Shown: positions 16,584-25,606 of the stretch, piece after piece
Layout: each line of letters begins with the position of its first letter
How positions within the stretch are numbered: position 1 is the first letter of the stretch
Origin: Ewingella sp963519305
GTDB lineage: Bacteria > Pseudomonadota > Gammaproteobacteria > Enterobacterales > Enterobacteriaceae
Direction: 5' to 3'
DNA: 64,000 bases
Assembly (NCBI GenBank): GCA_963519305.1
Contig: CAUQMS010000020.1
Span: 1 to 64,000 of the forward strand
Notes under the pieces: model-generated
The model's database searches: none
The model's input: the letters and a program-made list of their open reading frames with translations, nothing else
Told to the model about the DNA's origin: nothing
Program-made: the position numbers and the translations under genes

Positions 16584-17462
16584 GCGGCGCTGGGTGTAAA
16601 GCGCGTCGGCGACAAAGCATAACAAACCGGCCCAGATACAGCCGAAAGTCACGAGCTGGGACGTCGTGACGGACTCTCCGTACACCGCGACGGCCAGAAT
16701 AAACATCAGCGTCGGCCCCAGATACTGGAAGAAACCCAGCGTCGACAGCTTCAGGCGCGCGGCGGCAGCGGTGAAGAACAGCAGCGGAATGGTGGTGATA
16801 ATGCCCGCCGACATCAGCATCAGGTTCAGCGACCACGGATTAGCCGGCAAATGACTGGTGGCGGTGTCGGCGATAAAAAACAGATAGATCGCCGCAACCG
16901 GCAACAGCCACAGTGTTTCAATCAGCATGCCGGTCTGCGCCTCTACGCCGATACGTTTACGCAATAGCCCGTACAGCGCAAAACTGAGCGACAGCCCAAG
17001 GGCAATCATCGGTACCGAACCATAGACCCATATCTGATAGCTGACGCCGATAAACGCCAGCACTACGGCGACCCACTGCATCCGGCGAAAACGCTCGCCT
17101 AAAAACATCATACCAAACAGCACGTTAACCAGCGGGTTGATGAAATAACCCAGGCTGGCTTCCAGCAGATGATTATTATTAATGGCCCAGATATACAGCA
17201 GCCAGTTTCCGCCGATGATCACTGCCGTCAGCAGCAGCAACGCCACTTTCTTCGGTACTTTCAGCACCTGACGCACGTTCCCCCAGCTGCGGCTTACCGA
17301 CAGCAACAGCAACATAAAGAAGAATGACCAGATCACCCGGTGCGTGAGGATCTCCTCCGACGGAACCTGCTTAATCAGCTTAAAATAGACCGGAGCGATG
17401 CCCCAGATAATGTAGGCGACGAAGGCGAAAATAATGCCCTGCCGGGTGCGTTGTGCGTCCAT
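16572..17462 (-). CDS. rarD: RarD, EamA-family transporter
   Basis: A 296-residue inner-membrane protein with ten predicted transmembrane helices and two EamA domains, as in drug/metabolite transporters. The N-terminus MDAQRTRQGIIFAFVAYIIWG is characteristic of RarD, and the length equals E. coli RarD (296). The name comes from a supposed role in chloramphenicol resistance; the true substrate is not settled. The gene runs opposite to its AbrB-like neighbour, with overlapping 3' ends. Confidence 0.92.
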   Translation of the reverse strand: MDAQRTRQGIIFAFVAYIIWGIAPVYFKLIKQVPSEEILTHRVIWSFFFMLLLLSVSRSWGNVRQVLKVPKKVALLLLTAVIIGGNWLLYIWAINNNHLLEASLGYFINPLVNVLFGMMFLGERFRRMQWVAVVLAFIGVSYQIWVYGSVPMIALGLSLSFALYGLLRKRIGVEAQTGMLIETLWLLPVAAIYLFFIADTATSHLPANPWSLNLMLMSAGIITTIPLLFFTAAAARLKLSTLGFFQYLGPTLMFILAVAVYGESVTTSQLVTFGCIWAGLLCFVADALYTQRRLRH

Positions 17463-17550
17463 GTTTATGCCTGATATCAGAAGAAGAGGGCGAGTTTACC
17501 TGATACTTGCCAGCGGTGTTTTGCTTTGTGATCGGTTTATCCCAACCGGT

Positions 17551-18033
17551 TTATCCCACCAGATAGGTGGCGTTGGCGGTCGCAATATGCACGCCGCTGT
17601 CGTTGTGCAAATCGACGCGCGCCACCGACACTTTATTGCCTGCGCGGATCAGGCTGGCATCAGCCGTAAAAACTTCACCACGCCCCGGACGCAGATAATC
17701 CACCCGCAAATCGATAGTCCCCATTTTCGCCAGACGCTGGCGCATTTCGGCTTCCAGCAGCGGATGATCGGGCTTATCGCGGCGGATTAACGAACTCGTG
17801 ACACAGACCAGACCGGCTGCGACATCCAGCACGGCGGCGATCACGCCCCCATGCAAAATTTTTTGTGCTGCATTTCCGACCAGGCGGGTCTGATGTGTAA
17901 AGGTCAGCTCGGCGTGGTCAGTATCCAGGCGTTTAAGCTCAAGTCCCAGCTCGCGGTTAAACGGCATATCGTAAACGAAAATATCGCCGATCAGCTGGAG
18001 GGCGGCCTCGTGGCTCAGGGATGAAGCAAGCAT
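17551..18033 (-). CDS. yigI: Acyl-CoA thioesterase YigI
   Basis: A 160-residue hotdog-fold thioesterase (PaaI/YigI group). The helix motif HGGVIAAVLDVAAG, at about residues 62-75, is the family hallmark. YigI of E. coli hydrolyses medium- and long-chain acyl-CoA and helps in beta-oxidation of unusual fatty acids. The gene lies between rarD and pldA as in E. coli, with the divergent pldA promoter upstream. Confidence 0.92.
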   Translation of the reverse strand: MLASSLSHEAALQLIGDIFVYDMPFNRELGLELKRLDTDHAELTFTHQTRLVGNAAQKILHGGVIAAVLDVAAGLVCVTSSLIRRDKPDHPLLEAEMRQRLAKMGTIDLRVDYLRPGRGEVFTADASLIRAGNKVSVARVDLHNDSGVHIATANATYLVG

Positions 18034-18257
18034 GAATGAATTCCTGATGAAAATGATAGCGGGCTATATTCGCCGAAAAAGTTGATGAAATGTTGATTTT
18101 AGTTGCGAAAGCGGAAGTTTTCCCATGAATGAACCATAATCATCCGCAATGCTTATGTGTAAATGTATTTATGTGTAAAATATTTTTTTCTTTTCCTCTG
18201 TGTTTCAGCCGAGTGTTTGGCTTATTTAAAGTAAATTAATTTATAAGGTTAAATAAA

Positions 18258-19136
18258 ATGGATAAAAAATGGACGGCCGGCGCCGCCTTGCTGGTGTTAC
18301 CCTTAATCGGACATGCGGATGAAGCAACCATAGTCGCAGTGCATGATAAGCCCTCAGTTCGCGGCAGCATCGTGGCGAACATGCTGGAGGTACACGATAA
18401 CCCCTTAACGCTTTATCCTTACGACTCCAACTATCTGCTTTATACCGACACCAGTAATATTAATAAACAATCCATTCATTCCGAAAGTTGGTCAAAAAAC
18501 GCCAAACACGATGAAGTTGAATTTCAGCTCAGTCTGGCCTTCCCATTATGGCGTGGTATTGCCGGTGATAACTCCGTGCTCGGTGCTTCCTATACGCAAA
18601 AATCGTTCTGGCAGCTATCTAACCGTGCAGAATCCTCACCGTTTCGTGAAACCGACTATGAACCGCAACTGTTCCTGGCCTGGGCCACGGATTACAATTT
18701 CCTCGGCTGGACGCTGCGTGAAGCAGAATATGGTGTGAACCACCAATCTAACGGAAGTTCGGACCCGACCTCCCGCAGCTGGAATCGTATCTATGCCCGC
18801 TTTATGGCGCAGCATGGCAACTGGCAGGTCGATCTCAAACCCTGGTACCGCATTCCTGAGAATGACGAAGATAACGATAACCCGGATATCACCAAATATA
18901 TGGGTTACTACCGTCTGAAAATGGGGTATGCGTGGGGTGATAGCGTATTCAGCGTGGAAAGTCGTTATAACTGGAATACCGGTTACGGTGGTGCGACGAC
19001 AGGCTGGAGCTATCCGATTTCAAAACATGTTCGCTTCTATACGCAGGTGTTTAGCGGTTACGGCGAATCATTGATTGATTACAACCACAAGCAGACCCGC
19101 ATCGGTGTTGGGGTTATGCTCAACGACTTGATGTAA
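18258..19136 (+). CDS. pldA: Outer-membrane phospholipase A (OMPLA)
   Basis: A 292-residue precursor of a 12-strand outer-membrane barrel that cleaves acyl chains from misplaced surface phospholipids. A signal peptide of about 20 residues ends at GHA/DE. The catalytic His162, Ser164 and Asn176 of the precursor become His142, Ser144 and Asn156 after cleavage, exactly the E. coli numbers; the motif is NHQSNG. The barrel strands alternate and the protein ends in LNDLM. Together with PldB nearby it handles phospholipid and lysophospholipid turnover. Confidence 0.97.
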   Translation: MDKKWTAGAALLVLPLIGHADEATIVAVHDKPSVRGSIVANMLEVHDNPLTLYPYDSNYLLYTDTSNINKQSIHSESWSKNAKHDEVEFQLSLAFPLWRGIAGDNSVLGASYTQKSFWQLSNRAESSPFRETDYEPQLFLAWATDYNFLGWTLREAEYGVNHQSNGSSDPTSRSWNRIYARFMAQHGNWQVDLKPWYRIPENDEDNDNPDITKYMGYYRLKMGYAWGDSVFSVESRYNWNTGYGGATTGWSYPISKHVRFYTQVFSGYGESLIDYNHKQTRIGVGVMLNDLM

Positions 19137-19228
19137 ATATACCCGCCTCTCCTCAACTCGTATATTATGACCGACAGCCCCGGCGGCTTTAGGGCTTAGC
19201 CGGGTGGTTTGAACAGTTGGGGAATTGA

Positions 19229-21061
19229 GTGTCTACGGCGGCAGTATTAAATAAAGAAGAGCTGGCTCATCAGGTATTACGCGATACCTTCGGCTATCAG
19301 CAATTCCGACCGGGTCAGCAAGCGATCATCAATACCGCCATTTCCGGGCGGGATTGTCTGGTGGTGATGCCGACCGGTGGTGGTAAATCGCTGTGCTATC
19401 AAATCCCTGCACTGGTGATGGATGGCCTGACGCTGGTCGTTTCGCCCCTCATCTCCCTGATGAAAGATCAGGTCGACCAATTGATGGCTGCGGGCGTTGA
19501 AGCCGGTTGCCTGAACTCGACCCAAACCCGCGAACAGCAGCAGGACGTGATGGCCGGTTGCCGCACGGGCCGCATTAAAATGCTGTATATCGCCCCGGAA
19601 CGCCTGATGATGGGCGACTTCCTCGAACAACTGCAACAGTGGAATCCGGCCATGCTGGCCGTCGATGAAGCCCACTGTATCTCCCAATGGGGCCACGATT
19701 TCCGCCCTGAATACCGCGCGCTCGGCCAGCTAAAACTGCGCTACCCACAGTTGCCGGTGATTGCCCTGACCGCCACCGCCGATGAAGCCACGCGTAACGA
19801 TATTGTTCGTTTGCTGGAACTCAATGACCCGCTGATTCAGGTCAGTAGTTTTGACCGCCCCAACATCCGTTACACGCTGGTGGAGAAGTTTAAACCCCTC
19901 GACCAGTTGATTCGCTTCGTGCAGGATCAGCGCGGAAAAAGCGGCATTATTTACTGTAACAGCCGCGCCAAAGTCGAAGACACCGCCGCCCGCCTGCAAA
20001 GCCGTGGGTTGAGTGTCGGTGCTTATCACGCTGGCCTGGATAACGACACCCGCGCCCGTGTGCAGGAAGGTTTCCAGCGCGACGATTTACAAATTGTCGT
20101 CGCCACCGTGGCCTTTGGTATGGGTATTAACAAGCCTAACGTGCGCTTCGTCGTGCATTTTGATATTCCGCGCACTATCGAGTCCTACTATCAGGAAACG
20201 GGTCGTGCCGGGCGTGATGGCCTGCCTGCCGAAGCGGTATTGCTCTATGATCCGGCCGACATGGCCTGGCTGCGCCGTTGCCTGGAAGAAAAACCGCCAG
20301 GCGCGCAGCAGGACGTCGAACGCCACAAACTGAATGCGATGAATGCCTTTGCTGAAGCGCAAACCTGCCGCCGTCTGGTGTTGCTCAACTATTTTGGCGA
20401 AGGTAAACAGAACGCCTGTGGTAACTGCGACGTCTGCCTTGATCCGCCGAAACGCTACGATGGGCTGCTCGATGCGCAAAAAGCGCTGTCGGTAGTGGCA
20501 CGCGTCGGGCAACGCTTTGGTCTGGGCTATGTAGTGGAAGTACTGCGCGGTTCTAACAACCAGCGTATCCGCGAATACGGTCACGACAAGCTGTCGGTGT
20601 ACGGCATCGGCAAAGAGCAGAGTAACGAACACTGGACCAGCGTGGTGCGCCAGCTGATCCACCTCGGCATGATCATGCAGAACATCGCCATGCACTCGGC
20701 GCTGCAACTGACCGAAGCGGCGCGCCCGGTACTGCGGGGCGAAATTCCCCTGCAACTGGCGGTGCCGCGTATCCAGACGTTGAAGATCAAAAGCAGCGCC
20801 AGCCAGAAAACTTACGGCGGCAACTACGATCGCAAACTGTTTGCCAAACTGCGTAAGCTGCGCAAATCATTGGCTGATGACAATAATGTGCCGCCCTACG
20901 TGGTATTCAACGACACCACGCTGCTGGAAATGGCCGAACATTTGCCGGTAAGCCCGAGCGATTTGCTGGACATCACCGGTGTTGGTCAGCGTAAACTCGA
21001 GAAGTTTGGTCGTCCGTTTATGGCAATGATCAGAGACCATATTGATAACGGCGACGAATAA
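19229..21061 (+). CDS. recQ: ATP-dependent DNA helicase RecQ
   Basis: A 610-residue 3'-to-5' helicase of the RecF recombination pathway. Walker A is MPTGGGKS with Lys53, and the DEAH box lies in VDEAHCISQWGHDF. Then come the RecQ zinc cysteines (CRR...CGNCDVC at about 382-405), a winged-helix domain (RQC), and the C-terminal HRDC domain (about 530-605). Length equals E. coli RecQ. It runs between pldA and rhtC, as in E. coli. Confidence 0.98.
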   Translation: MSTAAVLNKEELAHQVLRDTFGYQQFRPGQQAIINTAISGRDCLVVMPTGGGKSLCYQIPALVMDGLTLVVSPLISLMKDQVDQLMAAGVEAGCLNSTQTREQQQDVMAGCRTGRIKMLYIAPERLMMGDFLEQLQQWNPAMLAVDEAHCISQWGHDFRPEYRALGQLKLRYPQLPVIALTATADEATRNDIVRLLELNDPLIQVSSFDRPNIRYTLVEKFKPLDQLIRFVQDQRGKSGIIYCNSRAKVEDTAARLQSRGLSVGAYHAGLDNDTRARVQEGFQRDDLQIVVATVAFGMGINKPNVRFVVHFDIPRTIESYYQETGRAGRDGLPAEAVLLYDPADMAWLRRCLEEKPPGAQQDVERHKLNAMNAFAEAQTCRRLVLLNYFGEGKQNACGNCDVCLDPPKRYDGLLDAQKALSVVARVGQRFGLGYVVEVLRGSNNQRIREYGHDKLSVYGIGKEQSNEHWTSVVRQLIHLGMIMQNIAMHSALQLTEAARPVLRGEIPLQLAVPRIQTLKIKSSASQKTYGGNYDRKLFAKLRKLRKSLADDNNVPPYVVFNDTTLLEMAEHLPVSPSDLLDITGVGQRKLEKFGRPFMAMIRDHIDNGDE

Positions 21062-21096
21062 TACCCGTCATCCTTAAAACTAGCTGAGTACGAACT

Positions 21097-21726
21097 ATGT
21101 TAATTCTCTTTCTGACTGTTGCCCTGATGCATATGATCGCGCTGGTAAGCCCGGGGCCTGACTTTTTCTTTGTCTCGCAAACGGCGGCCAGCCGTTCGCG
21201 TAAAGACGCGATGATGGGTGTGGTCGGCATTACGCTGGGCGTGGCGGTCTGGGCGGCGGTGGCTCTGATGGGATTACATTTAATCCTGCAAAAAATGGCC
21301 TGGCTGCACCAGATTATTACCGTCGGCGGCGGCCTGTATTTGTGCTGGATGGGCTGGCAACTGCTGAAATCGGCGCGGGCCAAAAAATTGGCTGGGGATG
21401 CTGAAGAAGCGGAAACCACGGTAGACCTGCCTGCCCGTGGACGCACCTTTATGCGCGGCTTTCTGACCAATCTTTCCAACCCGAAAGCGGTCATCTACTT
21501 CGGCAGCGTATTCTCACTGTTTGTCGGCGACAACGTCAGCGGCGGCGAGCGCGGCGGATTATTCATCATGATCGTGGCGGAAACCTTTGTCTGGTTCTCA
21601 GTAGTGGCGATGGTATTTGCATTGCCCGCCATGCGTCGTGGCTACCAGCGTTTGGCAAAATGGATTGATGGCGTAGCGGGCGTAGTGTTTGCTGGTTTTG
21701 GTATCGCGTTAATTGTGAATCGTTAA
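21097..21726 (+). CDS. rhtC: Threonine exporter RhtC
   Basis: A 209-residue LysE-family amino-acid exporter with about six membrane helices. The N-terminal signature HMIALVSPGPDFFFVSQ is typical of RhtC. It exports L-threonine and related amino acids. It stands 35 nt downstream of recQ and opposite to its paralogue rhtB; structured repeat copy B lies between their 3' ends. Confidence 0.94.
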   Translation: MLILFLTVALMHMIALVSPGPDFFFVSQTAASRSRKDAMMGVVGITLGVAVWAAVALMGLHLILQKMAWLHQIITVGGGLYLCWMGWQLLKSARAKKLAGDAEEAETTVDLPARGRTFMRGFLTNLSNPKAVIYFGSVFSLFVGDNVSGGERGGLFIMIVAETFVWFSVVAMVFALPAMRRGYQRLAKWIDGVAGVVFAGFGIALIVNR

Positions 21727-21742
21727 CAGGCTTCGTGCCACT

Positions 21743-21838
21743 TGCCATTTTGCCCGCGGGCAGTGCTCGGCATCCTCATGGACTACGTGTCCATTCCGGT
21801 GTCTCCGCGCTGGCCGCAGCCAAACTGGCTGCGCGCAC
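21743..21838 (+). repeat. Structured intergenic repeat, copy B
   Basis: The core at 21760-21812 matches copy A (13427-13479) in 52 of 53 positions. The arms differ from those of copy A but still pair: about 13 of 17 positions between 21743-21759 and 21813-21829 are complementary. The element starts about 17 nt after the rhtC stop, on the same strand as that gene, and lies between convergent genes. Preserved pairing with changed arm sequence points to a structural role. Confidence 0.85.
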
Positions 21839-21859
21839 TGTGCCTGAGTTGTCGCTAAA

Positions 21860-22480
21860 TCAAACTTTCCTCGCACTAGCCAGCAGCACCCCAACCAGCA
21901 TAAACAGTGAACCAAAAATCCGGTTCAGCAGTTGCATCTGCTTTGGCGCTTTGACCCAACCGGCGATGCGCGTTGCCAGCGTTGCGTAACCAATCATCAC
22001 GATGATATCCACCACCACGGTCGTCACGCCAAGCACCACATACTGCGCAGCCTGTGGCTGGTGCGGGATGATAAATTGCGGGAACAGTGCAGCCAGAAAC
22101 ACAATACTTTTCGGGTTAGTGAGATTGACCAGAATTGCGCGTTTGAACAGGCGGCGGCGTGGCATACTGCTCGCCAGCGCGTTCAGATCAATAGCACCGG
22201 CGGCCCGCCACTGGCAAATACCGAGCCAGATGAGGTACGCCGCACCCAGCCACTTCAGCACTTCAAAGGCCATCATAGATTGCGACACCAGCGCGCCGAG
22301 GCCAATGCCGACCAGCACGATGTGAATCGACAGTCCTAGCTGCAAACCGGCGATGGAAGCGACGGCACCGCGATAACCGTGGCTGATGCCAACGCTCATG
22401 GTATTGATCGCGCCGGAACCCGGTGAAAGACTTAAAATTGAAGTCGTAAGCAGATAGGTTAACCACCAGTCCAACGTCAT
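21860..22480 (-). CDS. rhtB: Homoserine/homoserine-lactone exporter RhtB
   Basis: A 206-residue LysE-family exporter, the length of E. coli RhtB. The signature LSLSPGSGAINTMS lies at about residues 17-30, and six hydrophobic segments follow. The start at 22480 (MTLDWWLTYLL) has the ribosome-binding site AGGGAGTA. An in-frame extension upstream to 22516 is unlikely. It exports homoserine, threonine and homoserine lactone. Its promoter region is shared with divergent pldB. Confidence 0.95.
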   Translation of the reverse strand: MTLDWWLTYLLTTSILSLSPGSGAINTMSVGISHGYRGAVASIAGLQLGLSIHIVLVGIGLGALVSQSMMAFEVLKWLGAAYLIWLGICQWRAAGAIDLNALASSMPRRRLFKRAILVNLTNPKSIVFLAALFPQFIIPHQPQAAQYVVLGVTTVVVDIIVMIGYATLATRIAGWVKAPKQMQLLNRIFGSLFMLVGVLLASARKV

Positions 22481-22584
22481 CGCGCTACTCCCTGAAAAGG
22501 CTATTTTATGGCACAATACGCTATTGTTTATGGGGCCACAATTAACTTACTTATCTTCCTGTAACACGGTTTCGGAACCCTTCC

Positions 22585-23574
22585 ATGTCATCGAATTTTG
22601 CAAAGTGGTTAACGCGCGAGAAAGAATTTTCTGCTTTTGCAACCGGGCCGTTGCTGGATTTCTGGCGTCAACGGGAAGAAGGACACTTTGCCGGTGTGGA
22701 CGACGTACCCATTCATTACGTCCGCTTTAGCGCCTTTGAGCACGACAGTGTCATTGTGGTGTCACCGGGGCGTATCGAAAGCTACGTAAAATACCCGGAG
22801 CTGGCTTATGACTTATTCCACAGCGGATATGACGTCATCATTGTTGACCATCGCGGGCAGGGGCGTTCAGGGCGTATGCTCGATGACCCGCACCGTGGAC
22901 ACGTGCAGCACTTTGATGACTACGTTGAGGATTTCCACCGGCTGTATGAGCGGGAAATCGCGCCACGTCATTACAACAAAAAGTATGTACTGGCTCACTC
23001 AATGGGCGGTGCGATTGCCGCGTTGTTCCTGGCGAAGTATCCGCAGAGCTTTGACGCCGCAGCCCTTTGTGCGCCGATGACAGGTATTTACCTGCCGATG
23101 CCGGGCTGGATCTCACGGCGGATACTCAACTGGGCGGAAAACCGACCGCTGCGCCGTGACGGTTATGCGTTGGGAACCGGTCACTGGCGGCCGCTGCCGT
23201 TTGTGGTTAACCGCCTGACGCACAGCCGAGAACGCTATCGCCGTAACCTGCGTTTTTATGCGGATTACCCCGAGCTGCAGGTCGGCGGGCCAACTTATCA
23301 CTGGGTGCGGGAGAGCATTGAGGCGGGTATGCATATTCTGCAACAGGCCGAAAATATCACCACACCCCTGCTATTATTACAGGCAAGCGAAGACCGGGTG
23401 GTTGATAACCGGTCACATCTTGCTTTTTGTCAGGCGATGGCCGTTGCCGGACACCCTTGTGAAGGGGAGAAGCCACTGGTCATCGAAGGCGCGCGCCATG
23501 AGATCCTGTTCGAACGGGACGACCTGAGGGCACAGGCGCTCGATGCCATCATGCGCTTTTTTGCGCGGCATTAA
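22585..23574 (+). CDS. pldB: Lysophospholipase L2
   Basis: A 329-residue alpha/beta hydrolase that cleaves lysophospholipids at the inner membrane. The nucleophile elbow is AHSMGGAI (Ser near residue 141), and the histidine of the triad lies in EGARHEILFE near the C-terminus. It belongs to the hydrolase_4 / monoglyceride-lipase group, and its length is close to that of E. coli PldB (340). It follows the rhtB/pldB divergent promoter and precedes yigL, as in E. coli. Confidence 0.95.
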   Translation: MSSNFAKWLTREKEFSAFATGPLLDFWRQREEGHFAGVDDVPIHYVRFSAFEHDSVIVVSPGRIESYVKYPELAYDLFHSGYDVIIVDHRGQGRSGRMLDDPHRGHVQHFDDYVEDFHRLYEREIAPRHYNKKYVLAHSMGGAIAALFLAKYPQSFDAAALCAPMTGIYLPMPGWISRRILNWAENRPLRRDGYALGTGHWRPLPFVVNRLTHSRERYRRNLRFYADYPELQVGGPTYHWVRESIEAGMHILQQAENITTPLLLLQASEDRVVDNRSHLAFCQAMAVAGHPCEGEKPLVIEGARHEILFERDDLRAQALDAIMRFFARH

Positions 23575-23625
23575 CTCGCGGCGAACTGCCGCGCACAACT
23601 CCATCAGAGGTTAGAACCTACCGCT

Positions 23626-24435
23626 ATGTATCATGTTGTTGCTTCCGATTTAGATGGCACTCTGCTGTCACCCGACCATACCCTGAGCCCTTACGCCAAA
23701 GAGACGCTGAAGATGCTGACTCAGCGCGGCGTGCACTTTGTGTTTGCCACCGGCCGCCATCACATCGATGTGGCGCAGATCCGTGACAACCTGGAGATCA
23801 GCGCATTTATGATCACCTCCAACGGCGCACGGGTGCACAACACCGAAGGTGAGCTGATCTTCTCCCATAACGTTGACGAAGACATCGCCCGCGACCTGTT
23901 CGGTATCATGCACAACAACCCGAATATCCTGACCAACGTTTACCGCAACGATGACTGGTACATGAACCGCGATCGTGACGATCAGGACCAGTTCTTCCGC
24001 GAATCCGTCTTCAAATACAAACTGTATGAACCGGGTCTGCTGGAAACTGACGGCATCTGTAAAGTCTATTTCACCTGCGAAAGCCATGAAGAACTGGTAC
24101 CGCTGGAAGATGCTATCAACGCCCGCTGGGGCGATCGCGTTAACGTCAGCTTCTCGCTGCCGACCTGTCTGGAAGTGATGGCCGGTGGCGTATCGAAAGG
24201 TCATGCGTTGGAACACGTCGCAAAACTGATGGGCTATGGGCTGAAAGATTGCATCGCGTTCGGCGACGGTCTGAATGATTTGGAAATGCTGACGATGGCG
24301 GGGAAAGGCTGCCTGATGAGTGGCTCGCTGCCGCGTCTGAAAGCAGCGATGCCGGAGGCAGAAATCATTGGCTCGAATGCCGACGACGCCGTGCCGCATT
24401 ATCTGCGAAAAATGTATCTCTCCGAACCGGCTTAA
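23626..24435 (+). CDS. yigL: Cof-type HAD phosphatase YigL
   Basis: A 269-residue HAD phosphatase of the Cof subfamily. Motif I is DLDGTLL with Asp8 and Asp10; the late motif is FGDGLNDLEML. YigL of E. coli acts on pyridoxal 5'-phosphate and sugar phosphates, and in Salmonella/E. coli its mRNA is stabilised by the small RNA SgrS, raising activity under glucose-phosphate stress. It lies 51 nt after pldB. SgrS-type regulation from within the pldB transcript cannot be judged from this sequence. Confidence 0.94.
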   Translation: MYHVVASDLDGTLLSPDHTLSPYAKETLKMLTQRGVHFVFATGRHHIDVAQIRDNLEISAFMITSNGARVHNTEGELIFSHNVDEDIARDLFGIMHNNPNILTNVYRNDDWYMNRDRDDQDQFFRESVFKYKLYEPGLLETDGICKVYFTCESHEELVPLEDAINARWGDRVNVSFSLPTCLEVMAGGVSKGHALEHVAKLMGYGLKDCIAFGDGLNDLEMLTMAGKGCLMSGSLPRLKAAMPEAEIIGSNADDAVPHYLRKMYLSEPA

Positions 24436-24455
24436 TTTTCCGCTACGTTGAAAAT

Positions 24456-24493
24456 AAAAAAGCGGGCAGGGTGAAAACCTTGCCCGCTTTTTA
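24456..24493. terminator. Bidirectional terminator between yigL and glpQ
   Basis: The stem AAAAAGCGGGCAGGG pairs with the CCTTGCCCGCTTTTT side around a GAAA loop. There are A and T runs on both flanks, so it can stop both the plus-strand yigL transcript and the minus-strand glpTQ transcript. Confidence 0.9.
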
Positions 24494-24518
24494 TGGCTTC
24501 AGCGCCATGACGGAGAGC

Positions 24519-25604
24519 TTATTTCTGTGGCTGCGTCTGCTGATGCTCTAAATAACTCACCGCTTTGTCCGGGAAGTCAGTGAACAGGCCATCAACGTGC
24601 GCCTGCTGATAGAGTATCTGATACAGCGAATTCACAGTGGCCGCATACTTCGGCAAATCGTCTGCACGAACGGTAAACGGATGCACTACCAGTTTGCTGG
24701 CGTGCGCTTCCGCCGTCATCGGTGTCAGTTTGATGTTGTCTACCGTAGAGTCTGCTTCAATCAGCATATGGTAATCAGGCCCGATGCCGTCGGCGTATTG
24801 CGCGATTTGTTTCATCGCGCCCGGCTTGAACATCCAGTCATAATTGTAGTTCACCCACTTGCCGCCTTTCTGCTCCTGCGTTTCATCCCACTTGGTGTAG
24901 GCGATGAGCTGAACCAGTTTCAGGTCGATGCCCATCTTCGGCTCCAGCTCATTTTTGATACGCTTGAGCTCGTTCGGGTCGAAGCACTGAACGTAGACGT
25001 TGCTGCTTTTACTGGTGTATCCGTACTCCTTGAGCACCTCCAGTACTTTGGCAGAAATGTCTTTGCCTTCCTGACGGTGGAACCACGGTGCTTTGATTTC
25101 GGTATAAATCCCGACGTCTTTACCCGTCGAATGATTCAGCCCCTGCACAAACTCGATCTCTTCCTGGAAGGTGTGCACGCGGAAATCAGATTTTCCCATC
25201 GGGAAACGTCCCGGATAGGTCTGCACCTGCTTACCGTCTTTGATATCAAAACCTTCAGTGAACTTCAGCGATTTGATCTCTGGCAGCGTGAAGTCGATGG
25301 CGTAATAACGCCCGTCTTTACGCGCCCGGTTCGGGAAGCGCTGCGCCACGTCGGTCACGCGATCCAGATAGTGGTCATGCAGAACGACCAGTTGGTCGTC
25401 CTTAGTCATCACCAGATCCTGCTCGAGAAAATTGGCACCCTGCGCGTAAGCCATGGCTTTGGCGGGCAGGGTGTGTTCCGGCAGATAGCCACTGGCACCG
25501 CGATGGGCGATAACCACCGGCTCGGCGGCACTGGCGTAGCATGAGGCGGTAATCAGACCCGCCAGCAGACTACTTTTCAATACATTCCCTAAAACCTTGC
25601 GCAT
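24519..25604 (-). CDS. glpQ: Periplasmic glycerophosphodiester phosphodiesterase
   Basis: A 361-residue precursor. The signal peptide ends near SAA/EPVV. The GDPD domain begins with the metal/catalytic motif AHRGASGYLPEHT, and a second catalytic His lies in LVVLHDHYLDRVT. It hydrolyses glycerophosphodiesters in the periplasm to glycerol-3-phosphate, which GlpT then imports. The gene starts 2 nt after the glpT stop, so the two form one operon. UgpQ at 50.2 kb is the cytoplasmic counterpart. Confidence 0.97.
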   Translation of the reverse strand: MRKVLGNVLKSSLLAGLITASCYASAAEPVVIAHRGASGYLPEHTLPAKAMAYAQGANFLEQDLVMTKDDQLVVLHDHYLDRVTDVAQRFPNRARKDGRYYAIDFTLPEIKSLKFTEGFDIKDGKQVQTYPGRFPMGKSDFRVHTFQEEIEFVQGLNHSTGKDVGIYTEIKAPWFHRQEGKDISAKVLEVLKEYGYTSKSSNVYVQCFDPNELKRIKNELEPKMGIDLKLVQLIAYTKWDETQEQKGGKWVNYNYDWMFKPGAMKQIAQYADGIGPDYHMLIEADSTVDNIKLTPMTAEAHASKLVVHPFTVRADDLPKYAATVNSLYQILYQQAHVDGLFTDFPDKAVSYLEHQQTQPQK

Positions 25605-25606
25605 CC

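Noticed and set aside
23668..24399. A 243-codon frame opposite yigL
   Set aside because: Covers the same bases as a clear HAD phosphatase and shows no motif or start signal.
24597..25544. A 315-codon open frame on the plus strand opposite glpQ
   Set aside because: It lies wholly antisense to a well-conserved gene, has His/Arg/Gln-rich composition typical of shadow frames and no ribosome-binding site.
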